Assembly: GCF_029846715.1 (NCBI RefSeq)
Contig: NZ_JARVWW010000007.1
Span: forward strand, 1-64,000
Reading direction: 5' to 3'
Length of the DNA stretch: 64,000 nucleotides
Source of the DNA: Bradyrhizobium nivariense
GTDB lineage: Bacteria; Pseudomonadota; Alphaproteobacteria; Rhizobiales; Xanthobacteraceae
In this document: positions 24,101 through 34,060 of the stretch, piece after piece
Layout of the letters: each line of letters starts with the position of its first letter
Numbering within the stretch: the first letter of the stretch is position 1
Position numbers and translations under genes: made by a program
Notes under the pieces: generated by a model
What the model was told of the DNA's origin: nothing
The model's database searches: none
The model's input: only the letters and a program-made list of their open reading frames with translations

Positions 24101-24517
24101 CTAATGTGACAGCGGGTCGAGGAAGGGCGTGTCGACCGCGCTGACATAGAAGATCACGACCCTAGTCTCGCCGGTTGTCCGATTGTAGCCGGTCATCGCC
24201 ACGTTCGGCGGTTCCACCAGTGCCTCGCCGGCCTTGACCGTCAGCGGCGGCTTGCCCTCGAGCTCGAGCGTGAAGGCGCCTTCCAGCACGTACACAGTCA
24301 CCGGGAAGCGGTGGCTGTGATAGGGCGTCTTGTCGCCCGGCTTGAACGACGCGGTGATGACCCGCACGGACTGCTTCTCGTCCTTCGGCAGGCCTTCAAC
24401 CACTTGGCCAAGCACGAGATTCGGTTTGGCGAGACCCTGAGCCCCGTGGTCCTGCGCGGCGGCTGCGGCCGACCATCCCAGAACGATTGCGGCGCTGAGG
24501 GCGAAACGGGGGCGCAT
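24101..24517 (-). CDS. Exported cupin-domain protein
   Basis: The 138-residue protein has a signal peptide (~1-22, ending AAAAAQ) and a single cupin barrel. Motif 1 with metal ligands is TPYHSHRFPVTVYVLEG and motif 2 is near EALVEPPNVAMTGYNR. The second motif lacks the usual His, so metal binding may be altered. It is divergent from a LysR gene with a 107-base gap, the usual arrangement for a LysR target. Confidence 0.78.
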   Translation of the reverse strand: MRPRFALSAAIVLGWSAAAAAQDHGAQGLAKPNLVLGQVVEGLPKDEKQSVRVITASFKPGDKTPYHSHRFPVTVYVLEGAFTLELEGKPPLTVKAGEALVEPPNVAMTGYNRTTGETRVVIFYVSAVDTPFLDPLSH

Positions 24518-24624
24518 CCAAAATCTCCATTGTAAGTCGCTGAAAGCGCCAGCCTAGGTGCCGCCGTTCAGGCGCGGGAGCCGCAACATTGCGGCCAGCG
24601 GCCGCAGAAGTGCATAATCCCTTC

Positions 24625-25515
24625 ATGTTCGACTGGAATGACCTCAAATATTTCCTGGCGGTCGCGCGGCACGGCAGTACTGTTGCTGCCGGCAAGGCGC
24701 TCGGCCTCAGCCAGTCGACCGTGCACCGGCGGCTCGAGGAGCTGGAGCGGCGGCTCGGCCGCGCGCTGGTGACGCGTCAGCCGAGCGGCTACCGCCTCAC
24801 CGAATTCGGTCAGATCATGCTGCCCTATGCCGAGCGGATCGAAGCCACCATCGACGACTTCCAGCGTCGGACGATCGACGCCGAGCAGGACATGAAGGGC
24901 GTGATCCGCGTCACCTGTCCCGAGCCGGTCGTCGCCCGGCTCATCCAATCGGGCATCGTCGGCGACTTTCACGCGCTGCATCCCTCGCTGCGGGTCGAAT
25001 TCGTGATGAGCGACGGCTACCTCGACCTGTCGAAGGGCGAGGTCGATATCGCTTTTCGCTCGGGCGATACCGACGACGAGCTGGTCGGGCGCAAGATCGC
25101 CGAGTCGATCTGGGCGGTCTACGCCAGCCGCGACTATCTTCACCGGCACGGCAGCCCCGATCGTGTCGAGGACCTCACGCCTCATTTGCTGGTCGGGCTG
25201 GACGAATCCCTTGCCAAGCATCGCGCCGTCAAATGGCTGAAGGAGGTCGCGCCCAATGCCCAGATGGCTGCGCGTGTCAACAGCGTGCTTGGCCTCGTTT
25301 CCGCGATCAAGTCCGGCGTCGGCATCGGTCCGCTTCCCGTCGCGCTCGGCGATGCCGAAGCCGATCTCGTGCGCGTTCTTGGCCCGATTCCGGAATTGAC
25401 GCGAAGCTGGCGCATCCTGACGCATCCCGATCTCCGGCGTGTGCCGCGGATCGCCGCCTTCTTCGACTTCATCGTGCATCACCGCGAGGCACTGAGGCCG
25501 ATCCTGACAGGATGA
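24625..25515 (+). CDS. LysR-family transcriptional regulator
   Basis: The 296-residue protein has the LysR winged HTH at the N-terminus (MFDWNDLKYFLAVARHGSTVAAGKALG is interrupted here for brevity; HTH at residues ~16-40). An effector-binding domain of periplasmic-binding-protein fold follows. ATG 24625 is chosen because the HTH alignment begins there. It is divergent from the exported cupin gene, its likely target, and its stop lies 2 bases from the convergent TetR stop. Effector unknown. Confidence 0.88.
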   Translation: MFDWNDLKYFLAVARHGSTVAAGKALGLSQSTVHRRLEELERRLGRALVTRQPSGYRLTEFGQIMLPYAERIEATIDDFQRRTIDAEQDMKGVIRVTCPEPVVARLIQSGIVGDFHALHPSLRVEFVMSDGYLDLSKGEVDIAFRSGDTDDELVGRKIAESIWAVYASRDYLHRHGSPDRVEDLTPHLLVGLDESLAKHRAVKWLKEVAPNAQMAARVNSVLGLVSAIKSGVGIGPLPVALGDAEADLVRVLGPIPELTRSWRILTHPDLRRVPRIAAFFDFIVHHREALRPILTG

Positions 25516-25517
25516 CG

Positions 25518-26144
25518 CTATCGCTTCCGCTTCGCGGGTGTGATACGGCGCGGCTTGGGTTTCGCGACCGCCTGCACCCGCAGCCCGTCGACGAACACGT
25601 CGAGCATCCGCAGCACCGAGGATTGCCAGCCGGGCTGATCGTGCATGTAGCACATGCCGAAGAACGCGCGCAGCAAGTCCTCGGGACTGATGTCCGCGCG
25701 CATCGCGCCGGCCGCGGCTGCGCGATCGAGAAGCGAGCCGATCGCCTTGGTCAGGCGCTCAAAGGAAAAGGCATGCAACTCCGACCCGCTCTGCACCGCG
25801 AGTGCCAAGGCTGCCACCATGCCCTTCTTGGTGGCAACGAATTCGACGCCTGAGCGCAGCCAGCGCCTGAGCGCATCGACCGGATCCCTGGCGTTCTTCA
25901 ACTGCTCGGCGAGCTCGCTGAGCTGCTCGACCTCACGCCGGTACACCGCCTCGAACAAATCCTCGCGGGTCGGGAAATGCCGATAGAGCGTGCCGATGCC
26001 GACGCCGGCGCGTTTCGCGACGGCCTCGAGGCTGGCCTCGGGGCCGCCCGCATTGAACACGGTCTTCGCCGCCTCGAGCACGCGTTCGCGATTGCGCACG
26101 GCGTCGGCGCGGGGTTTGCGAATCTGGTCGGCGTGGTCGTCCAT
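25518..26144 (-). CDS. TetR-family transcriptional regulator
   Basis: The 208-residue protein has the TetR HTH at residues ~12-60 (RERVLEAAKTVFN, then GVGIGTLYRHFPTREDLFEAV) and a variable ligand domain. ATG 26144 follows a weak ribosome binding site; a GTG 18 bases earlier is an alternative. It is divergent from the paoABC-like operon across 239 bases containing a perfect palindrome, so it is the likely local repressor. The inducer is unknown. Confidence 0.88.
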   Translation of the reverse strand: MDDHADQIRKPRADAVRNRERVLEAAKTVFNAGGPEASLEAVAKRAGVGIGTLYRHFPTREDLFEAVYRREVEQLSELAEQLKNARDPVDALRRWLRSGVEFVATKKGMVAALALAVQSGSELHAFSFERLTKAIGSLLDRAAAAGAMRADISPEDLLRAFFGMCYMHDQPGWQSSVLRMLDVFVDGLRVQAVAKPKPRRITPAKRKR

Positions 26145-26256
26145 GCCGGCAATGTAGATCACGAATTGGTTAGATTGAACCCTTGCAGAGCTGCATCGCG
26201 TTGTCTGCGCATGGGCTTTTGACGAATTCCAATATTTTTTGGCGGCCCTTGTTAAG

Positions 26257-26271
26257 CGGAGGCTGCCTCCG
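26257..26271. promoter_or_regulatory. Perfect palindrome between tetR and paoABC genes (operator candidate)
   Basis: CGGAGGC-T-GCCTCCG is a perfect 15-base inverted repeat 113 bases from the tetR start and 113 bases from the paoA start. Its position and symmetry fit a TetR operator; a short hairpin in a leader RNA is the alternative. Confidence 0.45.
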
Positions 26272-26383
26272 TATCTTCGCTGAGACGTTGGCCCGGATTA
26301 TGTCCAGGCGGCGCGTATCGACGGCGGCCACGGCGGTGGCGCGCCGCGCGATCACTGATGTCCATTTCTGATCGGAGCCTTGT

Positions 26384-26877
<494 letters not shown>

Positions 26878-26881
<4 letters not shown>

Positions 26882-27933
26882 AACCGTTCGATTATTTCAG
26901 GCCTGGCACGGTCGCAGAGGCCGTTGTTGCCGCCGCCCAGCCGGGCGCCAGCTATCTCGCCGCCGGCACCAATCTGCTTGATCTGATGAAGGGCGGCGTC
27001 AGCCGTCCGGATCGTCTGGTCGACGTCACGCATCTCGACGGGCTCGATCAAATCGAGCGCCTTGCCGACGGTGGTGTGCGCATCGGCGCACTGGTGAGCA
27101 ACGCCGATCTTGCGCATGACGCTGACTTTGCAAAGTCCTATCCGGCCGTCGCCGAAGCGTTGCTCTCCGGCGCATCGGCGCAACTGCGCAATGCCGCGAC
27201 CGTCGGCGGCAATCTGCTGCAACGGACGCGCTGTGCGTATTTCTACGACACGGCCAGCCGCTGCAACAAGCGCGAGGCCGGCAGCGGCTGCGACGCGCGC
27301 GATGGCGAGAACCGCACCCACGCCGTGCTCGGCTGGAGCGAAAACTGCATCGCCACGCATCCGTCCGACTTCTGCGTGCCGCTGGTCGCGCTTGACGCAA
27401 TCGTCGAGATCGAGGGCCGAAACGGGCGGCGCGAAATCGCGCTCGACGAACTGCATCGCCTGCCCGGCGATACGCCGGAGCGTGAAACCGCGTTCGAGCC
27501 CGGCGACCTCGTCGTCGCGGTGCGTCTGCCGCCCGCTGCGCGCGGCTTTGCCGCGCATGCGCGCTATCTCAAGGTCCGCGATAGGACCTCCTACGCCTTT
27601 GCCGTCGTCTCCGCTGCGGCTGCGTTGCAGATCGAGAACGGAAAGATCAGGGAGGCGCGGCTTGCGCTCGGCGGCGTCGCCGCAAAGGCCTGGCGCGCCC
27701 GCGCTGCGGAGGACGTGCTGAGGGGCGTCGCGCCCACCGTGGCCGCTTTCCAGGAAGCCGCCCGGCGCGCGCTCACCGACGCAAAGCCGTCCGGCGACAA
27801 CGCCTTCAAGATCGAGCTCGCGCGCCGCATCGTCGTGCGTGCGCTAAGCCTCGCCGCCGCCGGTACGCCCGCGCGCATCCCCGCGCTGCCGGCTTCTCCC
27901 TTTGCATCGACGTCCGGAGCCATTCATGCCTGA
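26878..27933 (+). CDS. Aldehyde dehydrogenase FAD-binding subunit (PaoB-type)
   Basis: The 351-residue subunit has the CO dehydrogenase flavoprotein fold. YLAAGTNLLDLMKGG contacts FAD and AQLRNAATVGGNLLQRTRC is the family signature. The Cys-rich insertion RCNKREAGSGCDA matches the PaoB-type segment that binds an extra [4Fe-4S] cluster. It overlaps paoA by 4 bases and paoC by 8, so the three subunits are translated together. Confidence 0.92.
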
Positions 27934-30187
27934 GCTTAATCTCACCAGCGCGCCCGCCCATCTGCGCCACGGCTCGAATATCGGCCAGCCTCTGACCCGC
28001 CGCGACGGGGTCCTCAAGGTCAAGGGCCAGGCGACCTACGCCGCCGACAACCATCCGCCCGGCATGCTGTATGCGGTGATGGCCGTCGCCGGCATTTCGC
28101 GCGGCCGCGTGACCTCGCTCGATGTCGCTGCTGCCAAGCGCCATCCCGGCGTGGTCGATGTCATGACATCGGACCACAAGCCCGAGCTCGCGATCGACCC
28201 CGAAATCAAGACCAATCCGTTTGTGTTCAGGATGGAGGTGTTGCAGAGCAATGAGGTCCGCTACGCCAACCAGCCGATCGCTGTCGTGATCGCCGAGACG
28301 CTGGAGGCGGCGACGGAAGGCGCGGCGCTGCTGGCGCCGCGCTATGAGACGCTGCCCGCGCTCGTCGGTCTCGATGCCGGCGACAGCTTCGTGCCGCCGG
28401 TCGTCGGCGTCGGCAACCCCACGGAAAATCACCGCGGCGACGTCGAGGCAGGCCTTGCCTCGGCCGAAAAGCAGATCGACGCGATTTACGAAACGCCGCC
28501 GCAATATCACAACGCGATGGAGCCGCATGCGATCGTGGCAAGCTGGGACGGCGACAAGCTGTCGGTCGACATGCCGACCCAGGGCCTGATGTTGTCGCTG
28601 GCGCGCATCGCCGAATTGTTCGGCATCGCGCACGACAAGATCCACATCCGCAGTCCCTTCCTCGGCGGCGGCTTTGGCTCCAAGGGCCTGATGGCCGGGC
28701 CGCAGACTCTCGGCATCATGGCTGCCAAGCTCATCGGCAAGCCGGTCAAGCTCGTGGTCCGCCGCGAGCAGATGTATGGCCCGGTCGGCCATCGCGCGCC
28801 AACGCGGCAGCGGCTACGCATCGGCGCCGATGGCGAAGGGCGTCTGACCGCGCTCGATCACCACGCCCGCACGGTGTCGAGCACGTTCGACGATTTTTAC
28901 GAGCCCGCAGCGGATGCCTCGCACACGCTCTATGCGGCACCTGCAATCCGCACGTCGCACGACGCCGTGCGTGTCAACACGGGCACGCCGCTGTTCATGC
29001 GCGCGCCCGGCGAGGCGACCGGATCGATCGCGCTGGAGAGTGCGATCGACGAGATGGCCTGGGCCTGCGGTATCGACCCGCTCGCCTTCCGCCTGAAGAA
29101 CTATGCCGAGGTCGAGCCGATCACCGGTAAGCCGTTCTCCTCCAAGGCGCTGCGCGCCTGTTACGAGCAGGGCGCGGCGCGCTTCGGCTGGGCGAAGCGA
29201 CCGCTTCAGCCGCGGCAGATGCGCGACGATGCCGGCCTTCTGGTCGGTTGGGGCATGGGCACCGCGACCTTCCCGGCGCTGATGTTCCAGGCCGAAGCGC
29301 GTGCGGTGCTTCGCCGCGACGGCTCCGGTGCAATGGAAATCGGCGCACATGACATGGGGCAGGGAGCGTGGACGGCGCTCGCACAGATCGCGGCCGACGA
29401 ACTCGGGCTTGATATCGACAGCGTCGAGTTCAAGGCGGGGTCGTCCGACCTGCCTGATGCCGGCATTGCCGGCGGCTCGGCGCATACCGCGACCGCAGGT
29501 GCGGCGATCCACAACGCCGGCGCGGCCGTGATCGCAAAACTCGCCGATCTCGCCACCAACGACGAGCGCTCGCCGCTGTTCGCTGCCGGCAATGCCGGCG
29601 TGATCGCGCGCGATGGCAGGTTGATCCGGCGTGACGACGAGAGCCGCGGCGAAAGCTATTCCGAGATTCTCGCGCGCGCCGGCCTCGCCGAGGTCGAGGC
29701 GCGCGGCACCGGCGCGCCGAATCCGGCGGCGATGGAGGAGTATGCGATGCACGCCCATGGCGCGGTGTTCGCGGAGGTGAAGGTCGATCCCGAACTCGGC
29801 CAGGTCCGCGTCACCCGCATGGTCGGCGCCTTCGCCGCGGGGCGCATCGTCAATCCGCGCATGGTGCAGAGCCAGCTGTTCGGCGGCATGATCTGGGGCC
29901 TATCCTTTGCGCTGCACGAGGAAGCCATCACCGACCGCCGCAGCGGCCGGATCATGAATGCCAATCTCGGCGAATACCATATCCCGGTGAATGCCGACGT
30001 GCCGCCGCTCGACGTCATCACGGTCGAGGAGCATGATCCGCATGTCAATGCGCTCGGCATCAAGGGGGTCGGCGAAATCGGCATCACCGGCAGCGCAGGC
30101 GCGGTCGCCAACGCCGTCTGGCATGCGACCGGCGTGCGTGTCCGCCGCTTCCCGATCCGGATCGAGGAATTGCTGACGCAGATTTGA
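27926..30187 (+). CDS. Aldehyde dehydrogenase molybdopterin subunit (PaoC-type)
   Basis: The 753-residue catalytic subunit of the xanthine oxidase family holds the Mo-cytosine dinucleotide cofactor. It contains the a/b hammerhead domain near the N-terminus (~residues 25-130), PFLGGGFGSKG (~245-255) and the active-site glutamate in KGVGEIGITGSAG near residue 720. It oxidises aldehydes, probably broad-range aromatic ones as in E. coli PaoABC, with water as oxygen source. ATG 27926 is inside the paoB 3' end. An 11-bp hairpin follows the stop. No XdhC-like maturation gene is beside it. Confidence 0.92.
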   Translation: MPELNLTSAPAHLRHGSNIGQPLTRRDGVLKVKGQATYAADNHPPGMLYAVMAVAGISRGRVTSLDVAAAKRHPGVVDVMTSDHKPELAIDPEIKTNPFVFRMEVLQSNEVRYANQPIAVVIAETLEAATEGAALLAPRYETLPALVGLDAGDSFVPPVVGVGNPTENHRGDVEAGLASAEKQIDAIYETPPQYHNAMEPHAIVASWDGDKLSVDMPTQGLMLSLARIAELFGIAHDKIHIRSPFLGGGFGSKGLMAGPQTLGIMAAKLIGKPVKLVVRREQMYGPVGHRAPTRQRLRIGADGEGRLTALDHHARTVSSTFDDFYEPAADASHTLYAAPAIRTSHDAVRVNTGTPLFMRAPGEATGSIALESAIDEMAWACGIDPLAFRLKNYAEVEPITGKPFSSKALRACYEQGAARFGWAKRPLQPRQMRDDAGLLVGWGMGTATFPALMFQAEARAVLRRDGSGAMEIGAHDMGQGAWTALAQIAADELGLDIDSVEFKAGSSDLPDAGIAGGSAHTATAGAAIHNAGAAVIAKLADLATNDERSPLFAAGNAGVIARDGRLIRRDDESRGESYSEILARAGLAEVEARGTGAPNPAAMEEYAMHAHGAVFAEVKVDPELGQVRVTRMVGAFAAGRIVNPRMVQSQLFGGMIWGLSFALHEEAITDRRSGRIMNANLGEYHIPVNADVPPLDVITVEEHDPHVNALGIKGVGEIGITGSAGAVANAVWHATGVRVRRFPIRIEELLTQI

Positions 30188-30194
30188 GTCAGCG

Positions 30195-30220
30195 GGCGGA
30201 GCGAGCCCCCTCGCTCCGCC
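30195..30220. terminator. Hairpin between paoC and the 50-residue gene
   Basis: GGCGGAGCGAG (30195-30205) and CTCGCTCCGCC (30210-30220) form a perfect 11-bp stem with a CCCC loop, 8 bases after paoC. No T-run follows. It may end transcripts from both convergent sides. Confidence 0.6.
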
Positions 30221-30228
30221 GTGGCGCG

Positions 30229-30381
30229 TCAGTTCATCTTCCTGCGTAGGGCCTTGATCGCCGCTCGCTGCGTCTCGATGTATTCGGCGATGGCCTTGCG
30301 CAGCTCGCGCGAGCGGAGCTTGTCGGCATCACGCTGAACGTCGTCGAGCGCGGCTTCGGCATTGGCGAGCGTGATATTCAT
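30229..30381 (-). CDS. Small helical protein of 50 residues, unknown function
   Basis: ATG at 30381 (AAGGG ten bases upstream) opens a 50-residue frame starting MNITLANAEAALDDVQRDAD and ending KALRRKMN. The peptide is charged, strongly amphipathic and probably one or two long helices. Codon usage is normal for the window, with GC-rich third positions, which argues for a real gene. It lies 131 bases downstream of the XRE regulator on the same strand and converges on paoC. No family recognised. Confidence 0.55.
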   Translation of the reverse strand: MNITLANAEAALDDVQRDADKLRSRELRKAIAEYIETQRAAIKALRRKMN

Positions 30382-30512
30382 CCGCGAACCCTTGTTGCGA
30401 AACGGCCACTACGGCTCGCAACATATAGTGGTTCGGCGCGCGGAAATTGAGATGGCTCAAGCTCCGTAAGACACCGGTGGCTCCGTAAGATTGCGGATGA
30501 CGTTGACGCGTT

Positions 30513-31061
30513 TCAAAACGTCGGCGGCGTGCAGGCCGAGATCACTTCGCACGGCTTGCCGCCGACGCAGCGGAAGCGATGCGGGCGGCGGCTCTCGAAA
30601 TAATAGGCATCGCCGGGATTGAGGATGCGGCGCTCGTCCTCGACGGTGACTTCGAGCTTGCCTGAAATCACGATGCCGCCTTCCTCGCCGTCATGGACCA
30701 AGTGAACGCGTCCGGTGTCGCTGCCGGGCTCGTAACGCTCCTTCAGGATCTGGAGGCTGCGACCGAACAGATTGTCGCCGATCTGGCGGTAGGAGATCGG
30801 CTTCTTGCCGACCTCGGTCAGCTCTTCTGAGCGGTAGAAGATCTTGCGCCGGCTCTCCGGCTCCAGCGCGAAGAACTCGGCGAGCCCCATCGGAATGCCG
30901 TCGAGGATGCGTTTGAGCGCTCCCACGGACGGATTCATCTGGTTGGATTCGATCAGCGAGATCGTCGAATTGGTGACGCCGGCGCGTTTGGCGAGCGCGC
31001 GCTGCGACAGCTTCTGGCGCGCCCGGATGAATCGCAGCCGTCCACCGATATCGACGCTCAT
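30513..31061 (-). CDS. XRE-family regulator with cupin sensor (PuuR-like)
   Basis: The 182 residues combine an N-terminal XRE helix-turn-helix (~residues 8-62, LSQRALAKRAGVTNSTISLIE) and a C-terminal cupin domain (~110-178, GRVHLVHDGEEGGIVISG). This is the architecture of PuuR, the repressor of putrescine utilisation. It is divergent from an omega-transaminase gene, so it probably regulates it. The effector may be an amine or amino acid. Confidence 0.85.
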   Translation of the reverse strand: MSVDIGGRLRFIRARQKLSQRALAKRAGVTNSTISLIESNQMNPSVGALKRILDGIPMGLAEFFALEPESRRKIFYRSEELTEVGKKPISYRQIGDNLFGRSLQILKERYEPGSDTGRVHLVHDGEEGGIVISGKLEVTVEDERRILNPGDAYYFESRRPHRFRCVGGKPCEVISACTPPTF

Positions 31062-31209
31062 GCCCTGGTCCAGTGTTGCAAGTGTTGCGGATCGCGCAAA
31101 TATGGACCGGCAGCTACAGTAAAATCAATGGCTTGCAGGCCATCAGAAAAGGACTTGTTGCGCTTTTGAAGCCGTGGCTCTGCTATGCGGTCAGCAAAGG
31201 AGCGTAGCC

Positions 31210-32538
31210 GTGACCCTTCATCAGATTCCGAACACCATCAAGACCGATTCGTTCTGGATGCCGTTCACGGCCAACCGCCAGTTCAAGAAGGCGCCGCGCC
31301 TGTTCTCCTCGGCCGAGGGCATGCATTACACCACCGTCGACGGCCGCAAGGTGATCGACGCCTCCGCCGGCCTCTGGTGCGTCAATGCCGGCCATGGCCG
31401 CAAGCAGATCGCCGCCGCGGTCGAGCGGCAGCTGATGACGCTGGACTTTGCGCCGTCGTTCCAGATGGGCCACCCGCTGGCATTCGACTTCGCCGAGCGG
31501 CTCGCCGAGATCGCGCCGAAGGGCCTCGATCGCATTTTCTTCACCAACTCCGGCTCCGAGTCGGTCGACACCGCACTGAAGATCGCGCTCGCCTATCACC
31601 GCGCCAACGGCCAGGCGAGCCGCACCCGCCTGATCGGCCGCGAGCGCGGCTATCACGGCGTCGGTTTCGGCGGCACCTCGGTCGGCGGCATGGTCGCCAA
31701 CCGCCGCGCCTTCGCGACCCTGCTGCCGGGCGTCGACCACATCCGCCACACCCATGATCTCACCCGCAACGCCTTCGCCAAGGATCAGCCCGAGCACGGC
31801 GCCGAACTCGCCGACGATCTCGAGCGCCTGGTGGCCTTGCACGGCGCCGAGACCATCGCCGCCGTCATTGTCGAGCCGGTGCCGGGCTCGACCGCGGTGC
31901 TGCCGCCGCCGAAGGGCTATCTCCAGCGTCTGCGCGAGATCTGCGACAAGCACGGCATCCTCCTGATCTTCGACGAGGTCATCACCGGCTTCGGCCGCCT
32001 CGGCGCGCCGTTCGCCGCCCAGTTCTTCGGCGTCACACCTGATATGATGACGACCGCCAAGGGCATCACCAACGGCACCATTCCCTGCGGCGCCGTGTTT
32101 GCGAGCCGCAAGGTGCACGACGGCCTGATGGTCGGCCCGGAGAACCAGATGGAGCTGTTCCACGGCTACACCTATTCGGCCCATCCGGTCGCCTGCGCCG
32201 CCGGTATCGCCACGCTCGACATCTACAAGGACGAAGGCCTGCTCACGCGCGGTGCGTCGATCGCCGACTACTGGCGCGATGCGCTGCATTCGCTCAAGGG
32301 CCTGCCCAACGTCGTCGACATCCGCAATTCCGGCCTGATGGGCGCAGTCGAGCTGTCGTCGCGTGACGGTACGGTCGGTGCGCGTGGCTATGACGTCATG
32401 GTCGACTGCTTCAATCGCGGGCTGTACTTCCGCATGAGCGGCGACTCCTTTGCGCTGTCGCCCCCGCTCATCGTCGAGAAGAGCCACATCGACGATATCG
32501 TCTCGATCCTCGGCGACGCCATCAAGCGGGTGGCCTGA
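31210..32538 (+). CDS. Class III omega-aminotransferase (beta-alanine/amine:pyruvate type)
   Basis: The 442-residue PLP enzyme shows the class III signatures: LIFDEVITGFGRLGAP with the cofactor-binding Asp, and the Schiff-base Lys in MMTTAKGITNG. It transfers the omega-amino group of an amine or beta-amino acid to pyruvate or a similar acceptor; substrate uncertain. A GTG start at 31210 is preferred because AAAGGAG lies 8 bases before it and homologous sequence starts at TLHQIPN. A DadA-like dehydrogenase follows 71 bases downstream. Confidence 0.9.
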   Translation: MTLHQIPNTIKTDSFWMPFTANRQFKKAPRLFSSAEGMHYTTVDGRKVIDASAGLWCVNAGHGRKQIAAAVERQLMTLDFAPSFQMGHPLAFDFAERLAEIAPKGLDRIFFTNSGSESVDTALKIALAYHRANGQASRTRLIGRERGYHGVGFGGTSVGGMVANRRAFATLLPGVDHIRHTHDLTRNAFAKDQPEHGAELADDLERLVALHGAETIAAVIVEPVPGSTAVLPPPKGYLQRLREICDKHGILLIFDEVITGFGRLGAPFAAQFFGVTPDMMTTAKGITNGTIPCGAVFASRKVHDGLMVGPENQMELFHGYTYSAHPVACAAGIATLDIYKDEGLLTRGASIADYWRDALHSLKGLPNVVDIRNSGLMGAVELSSRDGTVGARGYDVMVDCFNRGLYFRMSGDSFALSPPLIVEKSHIDDIVSILGDAIKRVA

Positions 32539-32609
32539 TAATTGCTCTCGCCGTTGCGGAGTTCCCCTCTTGCAGCGGCGAGCGTGATGCCGCGGGAGTT
32601 TGACCAAGC

Positions 32610-33875
32610 GTGAAAGTTCTGATCCTCGGCAGCGGTGTCATCGGTGTCACCTCTGCCTACTACCTCGCGCGTGCCGGCCATGAGGTAACGGTCGTCGACC
32701 GTCAGCCCGAACCGGCGCTCGAGACCTCCTTTGCCAATGCCGGCGAAGTGTCGCCCGGCTATTCCTCGCCCTGGGCCGGTCCCGGCGTGCCGGTGAAGGC
32801 GGTCAAATGGCTGTTGATGAAGCACGGCCCGCTGGTGATCCGGCCGAAGCTCGATCCGGTGATGTGGATCTGGCTGCTCAAGATGCTGCGCAACTGCACC
32901 AGCGAACGGTACGCGGTCAACAAGAGCCGGATGATTCCGATCGCGGAGTACAGCCGCGATTGCCTGCGCGATTTGCGCCGCGACATCGGCATCCAGTATG
33001 ACGAGCGCTCGCAGGGCACGCTGCAGCTATTCCGCTACCAGGCCCAGCTTGACGGCACCGGTGAGGACGTCGCCGTGCTCAAGCAGTACGGCGTGCCTTT
33101 CGAGGTGCTGGGCCGCGAGGGCTGCATCGCGGTCGAGCCGGCACTCGCCGGCGTGAAGGAAAAGTTCGCCGGCGGCATGCGCTTGCCGCAGGACGAGACC
33201 GGCGACTGCCACATGTTCACCCAGGCGCTGGCCAAGCACGCCGAAGCGCTCGGCGTGCGCTTCATGTTCAACACCGGCATCGATCGTATCGTCACCGACG
33301 GCGCGCGCGTCAGCGGCGTCGCGACCAGCGCCGGAATGTTGCAGGCCGACGCTTACGTGCTCGCGCTCGGAAGCTGGTCGTCGCGGCTGGTCGCGCCGCT
33401 CGATATCTCGCTGCCGGTCTATCCCGTGAAGGGCTATTCGATCACGGTGCCGATCAAGGACGCCTCGGGTGCGCCGGAATCCACCGTGATGGACGAGAGT
33501 TACAAGGTCGCGATCACCCGTTTGGGCAATCGCATCCGCGTCGGTGGCACCGCCGAAATCTCCGGTTATTCGAGCCAGCTCTACGACGCGCGGCGCGCCA
33601 CGCTCGATCACTCGCTGACCGATCTGTTCCCGCGCGGCGGCGATCTCTCCAAGGCGACGTTCTGGAGCGGTCTGCGCCCGATGACGCCGGACGGCCCGCC
33701 CGTGATCGGCCCGACGCAATATGCCAACCTTCACCTCAACACCGGCCACGGCACGCTCGGCTGGACCATGTCGTGCGGCTCCGGCCGCGTGCTCGCCGAC
33801 ATGCTGTCAGGCAAGAAGCCGGACATCGACGTCAGCGCGCTGACGGTGGACCGGTACAATCACCGGTTTGGGTGA
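32610..33875 (+). CDS. DadA-like D-amino acid dehydrogenase small subunit
   Basis: The 421-residue DAO-family flavoprotein starts with the dinucleotide fold [21 protein letters not shown]. Typical DadA sequences are [14 protein letters not shown] near residue 52 and a C-terminal [20 protein letters not shown]. It oxidatively deaminates D-amino acids (D-alanine in the best-known case) with electrons going to the respiratory chain. The GTG start follows GGGAG. The paired catabolic alanine racemase (dadX) is not here, so a role within the amine/amino-acid module is possible. Confidence 0.9.
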   Translation: MKVLILGSGVIGVTSAYYLARAGHEVTVVDRQPEPALETSFANAGEVSPGYSSPWAGPGVPVKAVKWLLMKHGPLVIRPKLDPVMWIWLLKMLRNCTSERYAVNKSRMIPIAEYSRDCLRDLRRDIGIQYDERSQGTLQLFRYQAQLDGTGEDVAVLKQYGVPFEVLGREGCIAVEPALAGVKEKFAGGMRLPQDETGDCHMFTQALAKHAEALGVRFMFNTGIDRIVTDGARVSGVATSAGMLQADAYVLALGSWSSRLVAPLDISLPVYPVKGYSITVPIKDASGAPESTVMDESYKVAITRLGNRIRVGGTAEISGYSSQLYDARRATLDHSLTDLFPRGGDLSKATFWSGLRPMTPDGPPVIGPTQYANLHLNTGHGTLGWTMSCGSGRVLADMLSGKKPDIDVSALTVDRYNHRFG

Positions 33876-33900
33876 GCGTTTCTCCGCTCCGCTAGTCTAT

Positions 33901-34032
33901 CCCCGTCACCCTGAGGCGTGAGCTGCGCGGCGCAACGCGCCGTGCGGCGAGCCTCGAAGGGCGGCGGCCCGGCTGCATCGGAGGCCGTGCATCCTTCGAG
34001 GCTCGCTCCGCTCGCGCCTCAGGATGACGGGG
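33901..34032. repeat. Palindromic intergenic element (CCCCGTCACCCTGAGGCG family)
   Basis: The arms CCCCGTCACCCTGAGGCG and CGCCTCAGGATGACGGGG are inverted, with nested GCGAGCCTCGAAGG and CCTTCGAGGCTCGC. It lies between the convergent dadA-like and XRE genes. Elements of this type are dispersed in Bradyrhizobium genomes. Confidence 0.82.
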
Positions 34033-34060
34033 CTGAAACTGTGATCGTGGAAGAAGGGGA

